From Bdellovibrio bacteriovorus (GTDB taxonomy: Bacteria > Bdellovibrionota > Bdellovibrionia > Bdellovibrionales > Bdellovibrionaceae): a DNA stretch of 64,000 nt. Below the pieces are notes generated by a model. The model searched no databases. It worked only from the letters and a program-made list of their open reading frames with translations, and was not told where the DNA came from. This document shows positions 60,107-64,000 of this stretch, in pieces (the first letter of the stretch is position 1; each line of letters opens with the position of its first letter). Both the position numbers and the translations under genes were made by a program. The stretch is taken from NCBI RefSeq assembly GCF_002208115.1, contig NZ_CP020946.1, positions 1 to 64,000 of the forward strand, read 5' to 3'.

Positions 60107-60986
60107 GAAAAAAAAGAGAACCTATATCATGCCCTCCAGATTTGGAATGGCATTCGGGGCGATGGCCCTGACGCTGTTCTTTTTGGCCGTGGGGTATGCG
60201 AACAATCTGATTTATATCTTCGTGTTCTTTCTGATCTCGGTCGCCTTCACCGGGATTCTTTTGACCAATAAAAACATGGACGTCGTGCAAGTTGAGGGAC
60301 TTGAGAACGAAGAGCTTTTTTCCGGCGAAGAAGGATTGCTGCGAATTTCCCTGGAAAACCCTTCCGTGACTCCGGCCTGGGATGTGGAAGCGGTGTTGGG
60401 TAAAGATAAAAACACCCTCCGTAAAACGTCAATCAAGCCGCTGTCCCATGGGGATTTGCAGATTCCCTATCGTCCCGGCAAACGAGGCTGGGTGAAACTT
60501 CCGCGCATCACTTTGCAAAGCACATATCCCTTTGGACTTTTGCGGGCGTGGAAATACATGACCTCTCAGGATTCCGTGTTGGTGTATCCGGCGCGTTTGG
60601 GTGAAAAACAATTCCCCACCGATGCGGTGGCCGGAGAAGGGCAGCAGGCCACGGGTTTATTTCGTGATCATCGCGGTTTTCAAAGTGCGGATTCGCTCAG
60701 TCGTATCGACTGGCGAGCCAGCGCGCGCCGGCAGGATCTGCTGGTGAAAAACTATGAAGAACCGGAAAAACCTGCTTTGCATTTTAAGTGGGAGCAGACG
60801 GAAAGCCTTTCAGATCTTGAAATGCGCATCAGTCAGTTGTGCCTGTGGGTGGATGAAGCCGAAAGGCAGGGCTTTCAATATTCACTGAGTGTCGGATCAC
60901 AAGAGATCAAACAGAACAAAGGCCCGCACCACCGCGAAGCATGTCTGACGGTGCTGGCGTTACTTCAGCCGGAGGCGCTGTCATGA
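60042..60986 (+). CDS. DUF58 membrane protein
   Basis: This 314-residue protein has two close membrane helices (about 37-75, FGMAFGAMALTLFFLAVGYA). A beta-sandwich follows, then the DUF58 core with LGEKQFP, GLFRDHRGFQSADSLSRIDW and the conserved RASARRQDLLVKNYEE. Its ATG has GGGAGG just ahead, inside the moxR 3' end. DUF58 proteins partner MoxR and transglutaminase proteins; the biochemical role is unknown. Confidence 0.88.
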   Translation: MASNEVVSGPMPFKKRLQSLFKKKKRTYIMPSRFGMAFGAMALTLFFLAVGYANNLIYIFVFFLISVAFTGILLTNKNMDVVQVEGLENEELFSGEEGLLRISLENPSVTPAWDVEAVLGKDKNTLRKTSIKPLSHGDLQIPYRPGKRGWVKLPRITLQSTYPFGLLRAWKYMTSQDSVLVYPARLGEKQFPTDAVAGEGQQATGLFRDHRGFQSADSLSRIDWRASARRQDLLVKNYEEPEKPALHFKWEQTESLSDLEMRISQLCLWVDEAERQGFQYSLSVGSQEIKQNKGPHHREACLTVLALLQPEALS

Positions 60987-62917
60987 AACGTCAGTTCTTT
61001 GCCCAAACATCTCTGGCGGTTTCTTTCATCACCGCGATGGTGATGGTGGGGCTGGAAGTGTCGCCGTGGGTGGCGTTGTTTTCTTTGGGTCTTTTGATCT
61101 GGAAGTGGGGAGTTGAAAAGTTTCACTGGAGAAATCTGTCGCGCAAAGTGACGGGTGGTTTAAGTGTGCTGTTGCTGGCGCAGATTCTGGTGCAATACCG
61201 CACGCTGATTGGTCAGGATCCTTCTTACACATTCTTGCTGGGTCTTTCGGCCTTGCGGGTGATGGATTATGAAAACGAAAGGGATCATCGTTTTCTGGTT
61301 TTATTGGGTTTTGTTCTGATTTCTATCAAGGCCCTTTTCAGTCTGGATATTTACTGGATCGTTCCGTCGGGGCTGGCGTTTGCCGGTCTTTGGTATTCAC
61401 TACTGTCACCGGAACTTCCTCAGCGCGGAAAGATTTTACTGAAGGTCTTTGCGCTGTCGGTTCCCGGGGCGGTGATCTTGTTCTTTGCTTTTCCAAGGTT
61501 TGTGCTTCCGTGGGCGATGTCTCGCGGTGAAGCCACGGGGCAGATTGGTTTTAGTGAAGAGCTCAATCCCGGACGCGTGGCTGAACTTGCCGGTGTCGCC
61601 AACATGGTTTTTCGGGCGAAGCTTTCTGATTTGCCGATCAAATCCAGTCAGGAACTTTATTGGCGTGGATCAGTTCTGGTGAATTCCCGCGGCTTAAGCT
61701 GGCGGCCGGGAATGCTGGGGATCAAACCCCGCAATGAAGCCGAAGGTGAAAAGCCTGCAGACAAACACTATGAAGTCGCCCTGGAGCCCCACGCGAACAC
61801 GTTTTTATTTGTGCTTGAAGGCACTGAACAGGTGCAGCTTGAATTGGGGAATTCATTTTCTTTGAATGCCTCGGTGTTTCGCAGTGCCCGACCTTTGATG
61901 ACCACGACCGTGTATCGCGGAAGATGGAATGAAGGCTCGATTGATCGTCAGACCCCGGATGAAGAGTATCTGAAAATTCCGGAACTGCGCGGGCAGGTGG
62001 CCGCCTGGGTGAACATCACCAAAGAAAAGCACCCTACACCGGCGGCAAGGATTGAAGCTTTGCAGGCGTTTTATCAGGAAAATGATTTTACCTACACTTT
62101 GAATCCCGGTGCTTATGGTGGCGTCAACGAACTGGAATCGTTTTTGTTCCATCGAAGACGCGGTTTTTGTGAACACTTTGCTGGCAGTTACGCGACCCTT
62201 GCCAGGGCTTTGGGGATTCCGGCCCGGGTGATCGTGGGTTATCAGGGTGGCAGATACAATCCGATGGGGGAATTCTGGCGGGTCAGTCAGCGCGATGCCC
62301 ATGCCTGGGTTGAAATTTTCAACGACGGCCGCTGGCAACGGGTGGATCCCACCCAGTGGGTGGCGCCGTTACGTTTGGTGATCGGTGCCGAAGATTTCTT
62401 CAATCTGTCGGAAGAAGACCAAAAGGTCTTTGCCCGGGATATTCAGTGGCGTCCAAAGGCGGGGGATAGCATCACGTTGTGGGACCGCGTGGGCTTTGTG
62501 ATGGATGATCTGAACTATCGATGGACCTACTTCCTGGTGGATTTTGATCGCACCTCGCAAAAAAGCTTCTGGCAAAGTCTGATCGATCTGAAACTGCAGC
62601 TTGTGGTGGGATTGATCTTTGTGGCGGTTCTTTGTGTTTTGATTTTCCGCAGTCTTTTCAAAAACAAAGGTTTACTGAGCGAAGAACAAGTTTTGTATCA
62701 CGCGGTTTTAAGCTGGGGTCAAAAGCAGGACATCTTCCCGGAAGAAGCTGAAACTCCGCTGCAGTATCTCGAGCGTTTGGGGAAAGAACATCCATCCAAA
62801 AAAGCGATTTTACGCAAGGTCAGTGAATACTATGACCAGAAGGCTTACGCGAAAAAGCCGCTTTCCGGAGAAGGCGCAAAAATTCTGACGGAATGGAAAG
62901 AGGCCAGCCGGAATTAA
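60983..62917 (+). CDS. Membrane transglutaminase-like protein (TgpA-type)
   Basis: This 644-residue protein has several N-terminal membrane helices (about 8-180), a periplasmic transglutaminase-core domain and a further helix near 540-560 with a C-terminal DUF4129-like cytoplasmic part. The Cys-His-Asp triad is C396 (RRRGFCEHFAGSYATLARAL), H440 (RDAHAWVE) and D455 (WQRVDPTQW). The start overlaps the DUF58 stop in ATGA. The moxR-DUF58-transglutaminase trio is a widespread operon; the substrate is unknown. Confidence 0.9.
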   Translation: MKRQFFAQTSLAVSFITAMVMVGLEVSPWVALFSLGLLIWKWGVEKFHWRNLSRKVTGGLSVLLLAQILVQYRTLIGQDPSYTFLLGLSALRVMDYENERDHRFLVLLGFVLISIKALFSLDIYWIVPSGLAFAGLWYSLLSPELPQRGKILLKVFALSVPGAVILFFAFPRFVLPWAMSRGEATGQIGFSEELNPGRVAELAGVANMVFRAKLSDLPIKSSQELYWRGSVLVNSRGLSWRPGMLGIKPRNEAEGEKPADKHYEVALEPHANTFLFVLEGTEQVQLELGNSFSLNASVFRSARPLMTTTVYRGRWNEGSIDRQTPDEEYLKIPELRGQVAAWVNITKEKHPTPAARIEALQAFYQENDFTYTLNPGAYGGVNELESFLFHRRRGFCEHFAGSYATLARALGIPARVIVGYQGGRYNPMGEFWRVSQRDAHAWVEIFNDGRWQRVDPTQWVAPLRLVIGAEDFFNLSEEDQKVFARDIQWRPKAGDSITLWDRVGFVMDDLNYRWTYFLVDFDRTSQKSFWQSLIDLKLQLVVGLIFVAVLCVLIFRSLFKNKGLLSEEQVLYHAVLSWGQKQDIFPEEAETPLQYLERLGKEHPSKKAILRKVSEYYDQKAYAKKPLSGEGAKILTEWKEASRN

Positions 62918-64000
62918 ATATCGTGCTGGCGAAGGGCATTGATCCCGGATTTGAAACCGATGCGCACGATGCGCGCCAGGATTTCCGGATTCAAGCTGAA
63001 GTGATCGACAAAGAACATTTCATAGTTCTGTGGGCGCGGAGCCACATAGATGTAATCCACTTCCGGACGATAGTTCACACGATTCCTAATGATTTCAAGG
63101 ATCTTGTCCCGGTGTTCGCCCGGCAAGTTCTGCTGCTTGAAGTAACCATCGACTGCGTTGTAGATACCGCGGATGTCGTTTTTATACTGGATATGACGGG
63201 TGATCTTTTGCTGCACCACCTGATACAGCGCCTGATTGGCGATCAGGGGAATCCCATAATCATGAAGCGAGCCCATCTCTTTAGTGTAGTGATAGGGCTG
63301 GATGGAATATGAGGAAATCACAAGATCCGCGCCATAGTCCGCCGCCACGTGGGTGGACAGGGTGTCGCGGATTTCGCCGTCATAATAGAAGATCTCTTTG
63401 CCATCCGGGCGTTTGATTCCATACGGAGAAAACACCGGAGGCAAAGCCGTCGAACAAGCCACCGCATCACTGATCGTCGCATAGTTGATGTATTTGGTGG
63501 TCTCGGTTTTAAAGGAATCGGGGAAGTTCCCGAAGATGGCTTTGCGGGTGTGATTCAGTTGAGTTCCGATGATAAAGAGCTCAACCCCCAAACGGGCAAA
63601 GTCATTGTCGACCAGAACCTCTTTGCGCAGATAGTTCTCAATCCCCTTTGTGGAAAACAGGCCATTCAGTTTCAGCCCGTTTTTCAAAATGGATTCAAGA
63701 CCCCCGGTGACCAGGGCTTTTTCCATGATCGAACGCGGGATGAACTTCATCAGGCCGGAAGAGTTTAAGTTAAACAGGCTGCGATAAGAAATCGGCTTCA
63801 GATAACGAAGATCGGATTTATCAAAAGTAGGATCAGAACCCGAACCGACCTGGAAAGCGTTGATCAAAGATTCCACTGGATAACCAGCGGCAAGAACCGA
63901 AGCGACAAACGCCCCGGCGCTCGAACCGACATAAAGACGGATCGTCATCGGATCATCGGACCCGAAGTTCTGACGCACCATCTCTTTGGTGCCGCCGGCA
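62914..64000 (-). CDS. Patatin-like phospholipase (5' end beyond window)
   Basis: The reading frame continues through the right edge (AGGTKEM precedes the first Met), so the N-terminus is missing. The nucleophile elbow is GSSAG in LYVGSSAGAF (Ser codon at 63919-63921). The Asp dyad partner is probably in FYYDGEIRD, with GADLVISSY after it. These match the patatin family of acyl hydrolases. The C-terminal 130 residues are charged and unassigned. The stop shares TTAA with the convergent transglutaminase gene. Prey-membrane lipid hydrolysis is an inference. Confidence 0.82.
   Translation of the reverse strand, partial: AGGTKEMVRQNFGSDDPMTIRLYVGSSAGAFVASVLAAGYPVESLINAFQVGSGSDPTFDKSDLRYLKPISYRSLFNLNSSGLMKFIPRSIMEKALVTGGLESILKNGLKLNGLFSTKGIENYLRKEVLVDNDFARLGVELFIIGTQLNHTRKAIFGNFPDSFKTETTKYINYATISDAVACSTALPPVFSPYGIKRPDGKEIFYYDGEIRDTLSTHVAADYGADLVISSYSIQPYHYTKEMGSLHDYGIPLIANQALYQVVQQKITRHIQYKNDIRGIYNAVDGYFKQQNLPGEHRDKILEIIRNRVNYRPEVDYIYVAPRPQNYEMFFVDHFSLNPEILARIVRIGFKSGINALRQHDI

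Overview
The window looks like the replication-origin region of a Bdellovibrio bacteriovorus-type predatory bacterium. This rests on gene content and order and on remembered synteny, not on a database search. The supporting points are dnaA-dnaN-recF-gyrB-gyrA running one way from the origin, rpmH-rnpA-yidD-yidC-jag-mnmE-mnmG-rsmG-parA-parB-bactofilin-atp running the other way, an ATP synthase split in two, and many secreted or lipidated proteins. Every stretch is densely coding. I saw no rRNA, tRNA, CRISPR array, prophage or transposase gene.

Layout. Positions 1-5 kb hold a partial membrane protein and rpsF (minus strand), then a two-FHA-domain protein and an alpha/beta hydrolase (plus strand), then a secreted subtilisin-like protease and a small unknown gene (minus strand). 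A short MITE-like inverted repeat lies at 5.1-5.2 kb. Positions 5.2-8.7 kb carry succinate dehydrogenase (sdhCAB, minus strand), facing away from an electron-transfer flavoprotein operon (etfBA plus a DUF374 acyltransferase) at 8.8-11.2 kb. Positions 11.3-15 kb carry three consecutive parvulin-type foldases and pdxA, followed by a phosphohexomutase. Positions 16.4-18 kb hold two poorly characterised genes.

Origin region. From 18 to 29.4 kb everything runs on the minus strand: dnaA, dnaN, recF, gyrB, gyrA, a TPR lipoprotein, then the ATP synthase membrane genes atpZ, atpI, atpB and atpE. The 232-bp dnaA-dnaN gap has the architecture of a basal oriC: a DnaA-box cluster, a GC-rich block, five TAG DnaA-trios and an AT-rich tract. 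From 29.5 to 45.3 kb nearly everything runs on the plus strand. This covers ribosomal protein L34, the RNase P protein, membrane insertion, RNA modification, ParABS with two perfect 16-bp parS sites, a bactofilin, and the rest of ATP synthase (b', b, delta, alpha, gamma, beta, epsilon). Genes on both sides therefore run away from the origin. The one exception is a small lipoprotein gene lying between the two parS sites.

Right part. Positions 45-51.6 kb hold an exported family-3 glycosidase, an outer-membrane-like protein and the transcription-repair coupling factor Mfd. Positions 51.7-59.1 kb carry a complex I operon with only the membrane-arm genes (nuoA,H,J,K,L,M,N). Positions 59.2-62.9 kb carry a MoxR ATPase, DUF58 and transglutaminase operon. 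A patatin-like phospholipase runs off the right edge.

I did not find an obviously new defence or mobile system. The most interesting points are the oriC/DnaA-trio architecture, the parS-framed lipoprotein, the bactofilin coupled to parB, and the F-type ATP synthase c and b subunits with signal-peptide-like N-termini and a Gln-Glu-Ser ion-site signature in c. The membrane-arm-only complex I operon and a lysine-tailed TfoX-like protein are also worth a look.
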